Positions 1-7,396 of a stretch of 38,772 bases of DNA are shown piece by piece. The notes under the pieces are model-generated. The model saw nothing but the letters and a program-made list of their open reading frames with translations, did no database searches and was not told the origin of the DNA. The position numbers and the translations under genes are program-made. Numbering within the stretch: the first letter of the stretch is position 1; each line of letters starts with the position of its first letter. The DNA comes from Candidatus Omnitrophota bacterium (lineage in GTDB: Bacteria; Omnitrophota; Gorgyraeia; Gygaellales; Profunditerraquicolaceae): NCBI GenBank assembly GCA_028718225.1, contig JAQUMI010000009.1, forward strand, positions 1 through 38,772, in the 5' to 3' direction.

Positions 1-469
1 CGATCTTGAACTGGAATGGTTTATAGAGTATATCCTTATCCGGAATATTCTTAAAAGCGGATAGGGATAAAGGCAAAAACCCTTCAATACCCATAACATC
101 AACGAGAAACCCGCCTTTTACCTTCTTCACCGGACGGCCCTCAACCAAAGTGCCTTCATGGGAAAATTTGACGATTTTATCCCAGCCCTGGATACTGATG
201 GCCTTTTCGCGCGATAATACGATATTACCGGCATCATTTTCTATTGACTCCAGGTAAAACTCTAATTCTTTACCTACCTCTAGGTCCTGCTGACTAAACT
301 CGGTTATTGCCACAATGCCTTCAGACTTAAAACCCACATCCACCAGGACTTCTTTTGATTTTATGGCGACGATCTTGCCCGTCACCACATGGCCTTCCTT
401 GATAATCTTAATACTTTCATTATAAAGCTGCTCTAGCTCCGAGCGTGTATCTGATTTTATTTCGGACAT
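1..469 (-). CDS. rpsA: 30S ribosomal protein S1, N-terminal part (partial)
   Basis: Translating the minus strand from an ATG at 467-469 gives 156 codons with no stop before the window edge, so the 3' part is missing. The protein begins MSEIKSDTRSELEQLY, then shows the first S1 (OB-fold) repeat with V-x-G-K-I-V and V-D-V-G-F-K-S-E-G, followed by a second repeat (residues about 105-140) with G-F-L-V-D-V and G-F-L-P-L-S. This matches bacterial ribosomal protein S1, which helps recruit mRNA to the small subunit. A strong ribosome-binding site, AAAAGGAG, lies at 479-486 and fixes the start. The gene follows plsC, a common plsC-rpsA arrangement; the cmk gene often found with it is not here. Confidence 0.93.
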   Translation of the reverse strand, partial: MSEIKSDTRSELEQLYNESIKIIKEGHVVTGKIVAIKSKEVLVDVGFKSEGIVAITEFSQQDLEVGKELEFYLESIENDAGNIVLSREKAISIQGWDKIVKFSHEGTLVEGRPVKKVKGGFLVDVMGIEGFLPLSLSAFKNIPDKDILYKPFQFKI

Positions 470-502
470 TTTAAGATTCTCCTTTTGCGTGTGGACACAC
501 AC

Positions 503-525
503 CCGCGCAATTCAGCTTAGCGCGG
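503..525. other. Inverted repeat in the plsC-rpsA spacer
   Basis: CCGCGC and GCGCGG form a perfect 6-bp GC-only stem around an 11-nt loop in the 83-bp gap between plsC and rpsA. It sits about 20 bases upstream of the rpsA ribosome-binding site. No U-run follows it on the minus strand, so it is not a normal terminator. It could be an mRNA leader stem or processing site; S1 genes are autoregulated in E. coli, but nothing here proves that. Confidence 0.35.
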
Positions 526-552
526 AGTGTTTTGTTTTATTCTTCAATATTA

Positions 553-1149
553 TTAATTATTTTCATCAGCTAAATTTTTGATATTAGCCATTATCGCCTC
601 GGAAATTTCGCGATAAGGCTTCCCCCTTTCTATGTGAATTTCTTTACCAAACTTAACCCTGATCTTGACGGGGCGCAAAAACTTACCCCCCCTGGGCAGG
701 GCGTATTCTGTCCCGGATACGAATGCCGGTATTACCGGGACATTCAATTTATCGGCCAGGAACCCGGCTCCGGCCTGAGGATTAATGAATGCATTTTCTT
801 GCGTACGCCGCGTGCCTTCGGGGAATAAAGCCAGCCCTTTGCCTGAAGCGGCATTATGCATCGCGGTCTTAATGGCTGAGAGGTCCGGTGCGCCGCGCTT
901 TACGGGTATAGCGCCGACTGCCTTAAGCCACCCGGATAAAAAAGGATACTCAAATAAGGTATTCTTAGCCAGAAAACTGACCCTGCGCGGGCAAGCTGTG
1001 CCCACGGCGATAGGGTCTAAATAGCTGAGGTGGTTGCTGACTAAAATGAATCCTCCTTTTGCCGGAATAAATTCTCTTCCCCGGAATTCAATACGGAATA
1101 ATAATTTGGATAACGCCAGTAATATCCATCTGCTGAATCTATAGGCCAT
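553..1149 (-). CDS. plsC: 1-acyl-sn-glycerol-3-phosphate acyltransferase (PlsC family)
   Basis: This 198-residue protein transfers an acyl chain to lysophosphatidate to make phosphatidate, the second acylation of phospholipid synthesis at the inner face of the membrane. The acyltransferase HX4D motif is seen as H40-LSYL-D45, and the glycerophosphate-binding FPEGTR motif lies at 109-114. A hydrophobic, basic N terminus (about residues 4-20) suits peripheral membrane attachment. The length is typical for short PlsC proteins. The gene overlaps the end of the phosphohexomutase gene by 11 bases and precedes rpsA. Specificity for lysophosphatidate over another lysolipid is inferred from the family. 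Confidence 0.92.
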   Translation of the reverse strand: MAYRFSRWILLALSKLLFRIEFRGREFIPAKGGFILVSNHLSYLDPIAVGTACPRRVSFLAKNTLFEYPFLSGWLKAVGAIPVKRGAPDLSAIKTAMHNAASGKGLALFPEGTRRTQENAFINPQAGAGFLADKLNVPVIPAFVSGTEYALPRGGKFLRPVKIRVKFGKEIHIERGKPYREISEAIMANIKNLADENN

Positions 1150-2530
1150 CTTTCAAAATCAGCTTTTCTCCGAGGGCCAACAGTTTATTTGCCTGCGCCA
1201 GGCTTTGTCGGCTTTCAGCATAAATACGCATGATCGGCTCAGTCCCCGAACCGCGGAACATCAGCCAACTTTTGTCCGCACAGATCAATTTTATCCCGTC
1301 GGATTCGTTAATATTGATGACCTTCTTACCCAACAGTTCTTGCGGTAAATCTTCTTTTCTCGGCTCAACGCGCCTCTTCAAATGCAAATCCATCCGGACA
1401 TAGTAATACTTACCGAATTGTTTTTCAGCCTCATTTAAGATCTTCAGGATATTCTTGTTCCGAAAAGCCATCATTTCAATCAAAAGCAAACCGGCCATGC
1501 TTCCGTCACGCTCAGGGATATAGCCCTTAACGCCCATACCGCCTGCTTCTTCTCCTCCGGCAACGATATCTTCGGTTTCCATGAGATTAGAGATATATTT
1601 AAAGCCTACCGGTGTCTCGTAGAGTTTAATCTTTAAAAAATCAGCGATATTGTCCATCATCACCGTCCCGCAAACGGTCTTGACCAGGCCGCCGGACCAA
1701 TGCCTGTCCTGGTTTAAGTGCAGGGCCAGGAGCCCTAATATCTTCTGGGGATGAATAAATACCCCCCCGGGAGCAACCGCGGCGATCCTGTCCGCATCCC
1801 CATCCAGGGCAATACCTAAATCAAACTTCTCTTTTTTTACGCGCTGCTTTAATTCCTCCAGGTTCTCCTCTATCGGCTCCGGCCTGCCGCCGCCGAAAGA
1901 AGGATTTATGGTATTACGCATAAATTCCAATTTTATGCTCGATCCTTCCAGGATACTGGCGATAAAACTGTCTCCCGAACCATGCATCGCATCGACCAAG
2001 ACTTTGAATTTTTTATTTTTGATTTTTTTTAAATCTATATAATTCCGGATAAATTTAACATATTCCTTGGTCAGGTTTTTCTTTTCAAAAGGGATTGCCT
2101 GGGCATTAGATTCTACCGGCGTATTTTTGTGCAAAAGATTCTCGATTTCCCGGGTTACTTCCACCGGTGCTGCGCCTCCGGAAGGCATCTTGATTTTAAA
2201 ACCGTTATATTCCGCCGGGTTATGCGAAGCGGTAATCATAATCCCTAAATCCATTTTTAGGTCCCGGGTAGCCAGGCTTAAAGCCGGCGTCGGCACAGGC
2301 CTGTCCGAGAGTACGACTTTAATGGCATTATTGCTTAAAACTTCGGCTACTACCGCGGCGAATTTATCCGACATAAAGCGCGTGTCAAAACCGACAACAA
2401 CTTTTTTATTCCTGCCCAGATAATCCGCAACTGCCTGCGAGAGGACTTGTAGGTTTTTAAAAGTGTAGGTGTCTCCTATAACCGCCCTCCATCCGTCTGT
2501 CCCGAATTTAATCCCGTTATTTTGCTGCAT
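1139..2530 (-). CDS. Phosphoglucomutase/phosphomannomutase family protein
   Basis: This 463-residue alpha-D-phosphohexomutase has all four family signatures: the catalytic phosphoserine loop TASHNP at 100-105 (Ser102), the Mg-binding DGDADR at 243-248, the sugar-binding GGEEAGG at 325-331 (GEESG in many relatives), and the phosphate-binding RGSGTEP at 426-432. It interconverts hexose 1- and 6-phosphates for cell-envelope sugars. Whether the substrate is glucose, mannose or glucosamine phosphate cannot be fixed by eye; the EEAG in place of EESG leaves glucosamine (GlmM) less certain, so no symbol is given. It overlaps rpe by 14 bases and plsC by 11, which indicates one transcript. Confidence 0.9.
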   Translation of the reverse strand: MQQNNGIKFGTDGWRAVIGDTYTFKNLQVLSQAVADYLGRNKKVVVGFDTRFMSDKFAAVVAEVLSNNAIKVVLSDRPVPTPALSLATRDLKMDLGIMITASHNPAEYNGFKIKMPSGGAAPVEVTREIENLLHKNTPVESNAQAIPFEKKNLTKEYVKFIRNYIDLKKIKNKKFKVLVDAMHGSGDSFIASILEGSSIKLEFMRNTINPSFGGGRPEPIEENLEELKQRVKKEKFDLGIALDGDADRIAAVAPGGVFIHPQKILGLLALHLNQDRHWSGGLVKTVCGTVMMDNIADFLKIKLYETPVGFKYISNLMETEDIVAGGEEAGGMGVKGYIPERDGSMAGLLLIEMMAFRNKNILKILNEAEKQFGKYYYVRMDLHLKRRVEPRKEDLPQELLGKKVININESDGIKLICADKSWLMFRGSGTEPIMRIYAESRQSLAQANKLLALGEKLILKDGL

Positions 2531-3164
2531 TTCTGATCCTTTCTATGGCTTTCTTTTGGTCTTTAGCGCCGAAGATATAGGAACCCGCGTCCAAGATATT
2601 CGCTCCGGCATTTATAACGCTGCGGGCAGTTAAGTTATTTATTCCCCCATCCACGGCAATATCGCCTTTATAAAGCGCGCGTAATTTTTTAATCTTACCG
2701 ATTGCCGAAGGAATAAAACTCTGGCCGCCAAAACCCGGGTTGACTGACATTACCAGGATAAAGTCAGCGTACTTTAATGCCGGTTTGATCCTGCCCAGGG
2801 CCGTAGCGGGGTTAAGTGATATGCCGAATTTTATACCCTGCGCTTTTAGCTTGGAACGTAAGTTTTTAAGCTTAAGGCCGGAAATTGTTTCTATGTGCAC
2901 GGTAAGCATATCGCTGCCGGCTTTCACAAAGGCATCGGTATACTTTTGCGGATTTTTAATCATCAAATGCACGTCCAAAGGCAGTTTGGTGCACTTACGG
3001 ATATATTTCACCACTGCCGGGCCGATAGTAATATTCGGGACAAAATGCCCGTCCATAACGTCAATATGCAGCAGGTCTGCGCCGGCCTGCTCCACCTTTT
3101 TTATCTCTTCGGCTAAACAGCCAAAATCTGCGGATAATAATGAGGGAGCGACTTTTATCTTCAT
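2517..3164 (-). CDS. rpe: Ribulose-phosphate 3-epimerase
   Basis: This 215-residue TIM-barrel enzyme interconverts D-ribulose 5-phosphate and D-xylulose 5-phosphate in the pentose phosphate pathway. It opens with the family signature APSLLSADF (residues 6-14). The metal and catalytic residues H33, D35, H66 and D172 are visible in HIDVMDGHFVPN, LDVHLMI and AVDGGIN, and the flexible-loop motif VNPGFGGQSF is at 141-150. The length is normal. Its ATG overlaps the nadD stop in an ATGA junction, so translation is probably coupled. Confidence 0.96.
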   Translation of the reverse strand: MKIKVAPSLLSADFGCLAEEIKKVEQAGADLLHIDVMDGHFVPNITIGPAVVKYIRKCTKLPLDVHLMIKNPQKYTDAFVKAGSDMLTVHIETISGLKLKNLRSKLKAQGIKFGISLNPATALGRIKPALKYADFILVMSVNPGFGGQSFIPSAIGKIKKLRALYKGDIAVDGGINNLTARSVINAGANILDAGSYIFGAKDQKKAIERIRNAAK

Positions 3165-3727
3165 TTATACAGCCCTTTTTTGTTGATATAATTAAAAACC
3201 GCCTCCGGGACTAAATAACGGAACGACTTATTTTCTTGGATGCACCGGCGCACTTCAAAACCCGAAATATCTACCGCTCTTATACCCAGTGTTTTAATGT
3301 AGGCCGGAATCTTTTCCAAGGGGTATCCCGGCCGCGTAGCCGCGATGAACTTAACCATTTTATTAATTTCAGCCAGGTCCTTCCATTCATCCAGGTATTT
3401 AAGCAGGTCTGAACCGATAATAAAATATAGCTCGTCAGAAGGATACTTCTGTTTAAACTCCCTGATCGTGTCTATTGTATAAGAACGGCCCTGCCTCTTT
3501 ATTTCTGCGTCGGATACGCCAAAATGCTTATTGCCTTTGATGGCAAGTTTAAGCATTTTAAGCCGGATGCTTCCTGCGGCAATATCGCCGTTATCTTTAT
3601 GCGGGGGCTGGTTAGCCGGCACAAAGATAATTTTTTCTAAGGCTAACTTCTCCCGTGCTTCTTCTGCCAGGATCAGGTGACCGATATGCACGGGATTGAA
3701 TGTGCCGCCTAGTATACCTATTTTCAT
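3161..3727 (-). CDS. nadD: Nicotinate-nucleotide adenylyltransferase
   Basis: This 188-residue nucleotidyltransferase joins nicotinate mononucleotide to AMP from ATP in NAD synthesis. The N-terminal GGTFNPVHIGH (residues 7-17) carries the HxGH adenylylation motif, and PANQPPHK and FIIGSDLL match NadD. The C-terminal nucleotide-binding motif, usually ISSTxIR, reads ISGFEVR here, so the usual Ser-Thr pair is replaced by Gly-Phe. The gene lies between proA and rpe with 4-base overlaps on both sides. The position after obgE-proB-proA is a familiar conserved neighbourhood; the rsfS gene that often follows nadD is absent. Confidence 0.93.
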   Translation of the reverse strand: MKIGILGGTFNPVHIGHLILAEEAREKLALEKIIFVPANQPPHKDNGDIAAGSIRLKMLKLAIKGNKHFGVSDAEIKRQGRSYTIDTIREFKQKYPSDELYFIIGSDLLKYLDEWKDLAEINKMVKFIAATRPGYPLEKIPAYIKTLGIRAVDISGFEVRRCIQENKSFRYLVPEAVFNYINKKGLYK

Positions 3728-4983
3728 TCTCTCACCTGGCCGCTGCCCCAGATTGCATATTTATAACTGGTCAGCTCCTCCAGGGCCATTGGGCCGCGGG
3801 CGTGCAGTTTATCCGTTGAAATGCCAATCTCAGCTCCCAAACCGAATTGATGCCCATCGGTAAAACGCGTAGAGGCATTTACATAGACGCAGGCGGAATC
3901 AACCTTTTTTAAAAACTCCCTGGAGTTATTTTCATCTTCGGTAACAATAGCATCGGAGTGATGCGAGCCATATTTGTTGATATGTCTAATGGCCTCTTGC
4001 GGGCTAGCTACGACTTTGACTGCCAGGATTAAATCCGAATATTCAGTGCGGTAATCCGCATCCTTGGCTTTCTTTATTCTCTCTTTACTAATCTTTAGGG
4101 TAAGAGGACAGCCGCGGATCTCTACGCCTGCTTCTTTAAATTTTTTGAGCATTCCGGGTAAAAACCGGGCGGCAACATCACGGTGAATAAGCATGCTCTC
4201 CATAGCGTTGCATACTCCCGGACGCTGCACCTTAGCGTTAAAACAAATTTTTTCTGCCATATTTAAATCCGCATAATCGTCAACATAGACATGGCAGATG
4301 CCTTTATAGTGTTTGATTACGGGGATACGCGATAACGCGGTTACTTTTTTAATCAAGGCCTCTCCGCCGCGGGGAATAACCAAGTCGATATAATCATTTA
4401 ATTTAAGCAAGATATTGATGGCCTGCCTGTCTTTAGTGGCAATAATATTTATAGTGCCCGGCGGCAGGTTATTCTTCTTGACTACCGCATCCAGTGCCTT
4501 AAAGATAGCGATATTGGAATTCAGGGATTCGCTTCCGCCTCTTAAGATCACGCTATTACCGGATTTAAAAGCCAGACCGATACAATCCGCGGTTACATTC
4601 GGACGGGACTCGTAAATAATCGCAATCACGCCAATAGGAACGCGTACCTTGTGTATCTGCAAACCCGAAGGGACATCCCAGGCTTTAATTTCCTCTCCTA
4701 CCGGGTCAGTAAGCCTGGCTACGCCCAAAAGTCCGCTAACCATCTCCTCTATTCTTTTTTCATTAAGCGCCAGCCGGTCGATAAAGGCTTCGGATAAACG
4801 GCCGGCCCTGGCTGCAGCAATATCCTTTTTGTTGGCTCTTAATACCTCCTCTTTCTGCCCTTTAAGGTTTTCAGCCATCTCTACCAGAATCCTGTTTTTT
4901 TCAAAGGACGCTAGATTAGACAGGGTCCGAGAAGCATTTAATGCTCTTCGGGCAATCCGGGTGATTTGTTTTTTAAGCTCCAT
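3724..4983 (-). CDS. proA: Gamma-glutamyl phosphate reductase
   Basis: This 419-residue member of the aldehyde dehydrogenase superfamily reduces gamma-glutamyl phosphate to glutamate semialdehyde with NADPH, the second step of proline synthesis. YESRPNVT at 124-131 and the catalytic cysteine C258 in RPGVCNAMESML are diagnostic, and the C-terminal region with NASTRFTDG and GLGAEIGIST is complete. The length equals the family norm. It starts 4 bases after the proB stop and overlaps nadD by 4 bases (ATGA), so proB, proA and nadD are translated as a tight unit. Confidence 0.97.
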   Translation of the reverse strand: MELKKQITRIARRALNASRTLSNLASFEKNRILVEMAENLKGQKEEVLRANKKDIAAARAGRLSEAFIDRLALNEKRIEEMVSGLLGVARLTDPVGEEIKAWDVPSGLQIHKVRVPIGVIAIIYESRPNVTADCIGLAFKSGNSVILRGGSESLNSNIAIFKALDAVVKKNNLPPGTINIIATKDRQAINILLKLNDYIDLVIPRGGEALIKKVTALSRIPVIKHYKGICHVYVDDYADLNMAEKICFNAKVQRPGVCNAMESMLIHRDVAARFLPGMLKKFKEAGVEIRGCPLTLKISKERIKKAKDADYRTEYSDLILAVKVVASPQEAIRHINKYGSHHSDAIVTEDENNSREFLKKVDSACVYVNASTRFTDGHQFGLGAEIGISTDKLHARGPMALEELTSYKYAIWGSGQVRE

Positions 4984-4987
4984 CTTT

Positions 4988-6049
4988 TTATAGTATTACA
5001 ATGTTGTCGCGGTGGATTATTTCTTTGCTAAAACGTTTTCCCTGCACTTTTTCCAGTTCCCGCAGGGCCAGCCCGGCTTTGCCGCGGGCAAACTCCACCT
5101 CGCGGTTATCGCAGATACTCACGATATCGCCGCCGGAAAAATGGCCTGAACAGGAAACTATCCCTACTGAAAGCAGGCTCTTTTTATCCACTAATGCTTT
5201 TCTTGCTCCCTCATCAACCAAAATCCTGCCTTTAGGCTTAGTCCCAAAGGCCATCCAGTGTTCTTTTGCGCTCAAGCTTTTTTTGGACACAAACAATGTC
5301 CCGCTTGATTCAGGCCTACGTACAAGCGAAGGAATAATATTTTCGGTTCGACCATTAGCGATAACACAGGGTACACCCGACTTCACTGCCATATTGGCCG
5401 CCCCAATTTTAGTAATCATCCCTCCTACGGAAGTGCGATTCTTCGTTGAATAAGCCAGGGATTTTACCTGGGCATTTATTTCATCAATTACCGGAATGAC
5501 TTTATTATCCCTGTCTAATAATCCATCCACATCCGAAAGCAAGACTAAAAGATCTGCCCCCGCTAACTTGGCCACCAGAGCAGAAAGAAGATCGTTATCT
5601 CCAAACTTTATCTCGTCGGTAGAAATAGTGTCATTTTCATTGATTATCGGCACATAGCCTAATTTTAACAGCTCCAGAAGCGTATGCTTGGCGTTTAAGT
5701 AGCGGCTGCGGCTACAAAAATCTTCATAGGTCAAGAGGACCTGCGCACAGTTTATGCCGTACCCGGAGAATTCTTTATTGTATTTGTCCATCAATGAATT
5801 TTGCCCCACTGCTGCCACTGCCTGCAGTAGAGACAACTTTTTGGGCCTACTCCCCATCTTAAGTAAATCCATCCCTAAAGCAATTGCGCCAGATGATACA
5901 AGGATGATCTCCTTATTTTCATTTTTAATTAAATCGCTGATCTGTGCAGCGATCTTATGAAAATAGGCCGTATCCAGCTTCTTAGCGGCATAGAATAGGC
6001 TCGAGCCAACCTTGACCACTACCCTCTTATAATTTTTGTGCAACTGCAT
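4988..6049 (-). CDS. proB: Glutamate 5-kinase
   Basis: This 353-residue enzyme phosphorylates glutamate to gamma-glutamyl phosphate, the committed and normally proline-inhibited step of proline synthesis. An amino-acid kinase domain occupies roughly residues 8-255 (VVVKVGSSLF, LVSSGAIALG, NENDTIS, FGDNDLLSA, LLSDVDGL, GGMITKI), and a C-terminal PUA domain follows from about 270 (GRILVDEGA, GDIVSI). The start overlaps the end of obgE by 23 bases; no better in-frame start lies nearby, since the kinase motif begins at residue 9. Confidence 0.96.
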   Translation of the reverse strand: MQLHKNYKRVVVKVGSSLFYAAKKLDTAYFHKIAAQISDLIKNENKEIILVSSGAIALGMDLLKMGSRPKKLSLLQAVAAVGQNSLMDKYNKEFSGYGINCAQVLLTYEDFCSRSRYLNAKHTLLELLKLGYVPIINENDTISTDEIKFGDNDLLSALVAKLAGADLLVLLSDVDGLLDRDNKVIPVIDEINAQVKSLAYSTKNRTSVGGMITKIGAANMAVKSGVPCVIANGRTENIIPSLVRRPESSGTLFVSKKSLSAKEHWMAFGTKPKGRILVDEGARKALVDKKSLLSVGIVSCSGHFSGGDIVSICDNREVEFARGKAGLALRELEKVQGKRFSKEIIHRDNIVIL

Positions 6050-6992
6050 CCAGTAATCCTTCCAGGCCGTCTTTTCTCAAGGCGGAGATAGGGTAAATTT
6101 TTTTCTTTACTGTTTTTTTGAATTTTTTCAAGTTCTCTTTTGCGCCTTCTAAGTCTATTTTATTAGCAGCGATGATCTGGATCTTCTTGCTGAGTAAAGC
6201 AGCGTAACCCTTTAATTCCTGGTTTATCGTCTTGTAATCCTCAAGCGGGTCCCGGCCTTCAAAACCCGACATATCAATCATATGGATCAGGATCTTGGTG
6301 CGTTCAACGTGCCTTAAGAACCTGTCGCCCAGGCCCTTGCCGCTGCTTGAACCTTTAATCAAGCCGGGGATATCCGCTACAACAAAACTTTTATCTTTGC
6401 GGTTAACCAAACCCAGGATCGGGATTTTAGTAGTAAACGGGTATGCCGCAATTTTAGGCTGGGCATTGGATATATTTGCAATAAAAGTGGACTTTCCCAC
6501 ATTCGGGAATCCCACTACCCCAACCTCAGCAATCAGCTTAAGATCCAGGACCAGTTCTTTTTCTTCGCCCGGCTCACCGCAAGAACCCTGGCGATTATGC
6601 TTATTATTACCCTTGCCGCCCTTACCGCCGGCAGCAACGATTACTTCTTCGCCGTCTTTTTTAAGGTCGCGTAAAATACAGTTATTTTGGAAGTCGGTAA
6701 TAGCCGTACCTACCGGCACCCGGATAACCAGGGGCTGGCCATCCCGGCCTCTCTTATCATTGCCTTCGCCATGCCCGCCGTGAGCGCCTCTAAAATGCTG
6801 GTTATATTTTAAATCCAGAAGGGTATGCAGGTTCCTGTCCGCGCGGATGACGATATCCGAACCCTTGCCGCCGTCCCCTCCGTCGGGCCTGCCCAAACGC
6901 ACAGACCGATCGCGGTATAAACTGGAACTGCCCCTGCCGCCGTCACCTGCCTTCACATAAATCTTAGCCTGATCAACAAATCCGACAGACAC
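6027..6992 (-). CDS. obgE: GTPase Obg
   Basis: This 321-residue GTPase acts in large-subunit ribosome assembly and stress control. The glycine-rich Obg fold fills residues 1-158, rich in GGxGGxG runs, and the GTPase domain follows with G1 GFPNVGKS, G3 DIPGLI, G4 NKID and G5 SAL. The optional C-terminal OCT domain is absent, as in many bacteria. The start is a GTG at 6990-6992, four bases after the rplU stop, with GGCGGA in the end of rplU acting as a ribosome-binding site. The rpmA gene that normally sits between rplU and obgE is missing. Confidence 0.96.
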   Translation of the reverse strand: MSVGFVDQAKIYVKAGDGGRGSSSLYRDRSVRLGRPDGGDGGKGSDIVIRADRNLHTLLDLKYNQHFRGAHGGHGEGNDKRGRDGQPLVIRVPVGTAITDFQNNCILRDLKKDGEEVIVAAGGKGGKGNNKHNRQGSCGEPGEEKELVLDLKLIAEVGVVGFPNVGKSTFIANISNAQPKIAAYPFTTKIPILGLVNRKDKSFVVADIPGLIKGSSSGKGLGDRFLRHVERTKILIHMIDMSGFEGRDPLEDYKTINQELKGYAALLSKKIQIIAANKIDLEGAKENLKKFKKTVKKKIYPISALRKDGLEGLLDAVAQKL

Positions 6993-6996
6993 GGCT

Positions 6997-7314
6997 TTAT
7001 CCGCCTATTTCAATGGATTTGATCTTGAGCCGGGTAAGCTTTGCGCGGTGGCCTTTTTCCCAATGCGAGTTTTTACGGCGGCGGTATTTAAAAGCAGTGG
7101 TTTTTTTTGCGCTTACCTGGCCTAAGACTTCCGCAGTCACCTTGGTATTTTTAAGGTATGGCTGGCCTATTTCAACTTTTTTGTCTTTAGAGACTAAAAG
7201 TACCTTATCCAGGACAATATCTTTGCCCGCTTTGGCTAATTGCTTATCCACTTCCAATACATCGTCTTTAGTCACCTGGTACTGTTTTGCTCCAACTTCA
7301 ATTATAGCATACAT
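6997..7314 (-). CDS. rplU: 50S ribosomal protein L21
   Basis: This 105-residue protein is bL21 of the large subunit. It begins MYAIIEVGAKQYQV and ends with the typical basic block KYRRRKNSHWEKGHR and the terminal LKIKSIEIGG. A GGGAG ribosome-binding site precedes the ATG. It is the first gene after the near-consensus promoter at 7361-7389 and so heads the operon that runs through obgE, proB, proA, nadD, rpe, the phosphohexomutase, plsC and rpsA. Confidence 0.97.
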   Translation of the reverse strand: MYAIIEVGAKQYQVTKDDVLEVDKQLAKAGKDIVLDKVLLVSKDKKVEIGQPYLKNTKVTAEVLGQVSAKKTTAFKYRRRKNSHWEKGHRAKLTRLKIKSIEIGG

Positions 7315-7360
7315 TTTCGACTCTCCCGTTTAGTAGATTTGGCTAAATTTTAAGAAATGT

Positions 7361-7389
7361 ATTATATATCAATAAAGCGGAAGGGTCAA
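7361..7389 (-). promoter_or_regulatory. Sigma70-type promoter for the rplU operon
   Basis: On the minus strand TTGACC (7384-7389) and TATAAT (7361-7366) are separated by exactly 17 bases, a perfect -10 and a 5/6 -35 box. Transcription would begin near 7354, leaving about 40 bases of leader before the rplU ATG at 7314. The -35 box lies just 13 bases past the rng stop, so rplU can be transcribed independently of rng. Confidence 0.85.
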
Positions 7390-7396
7390 GGTAAAA

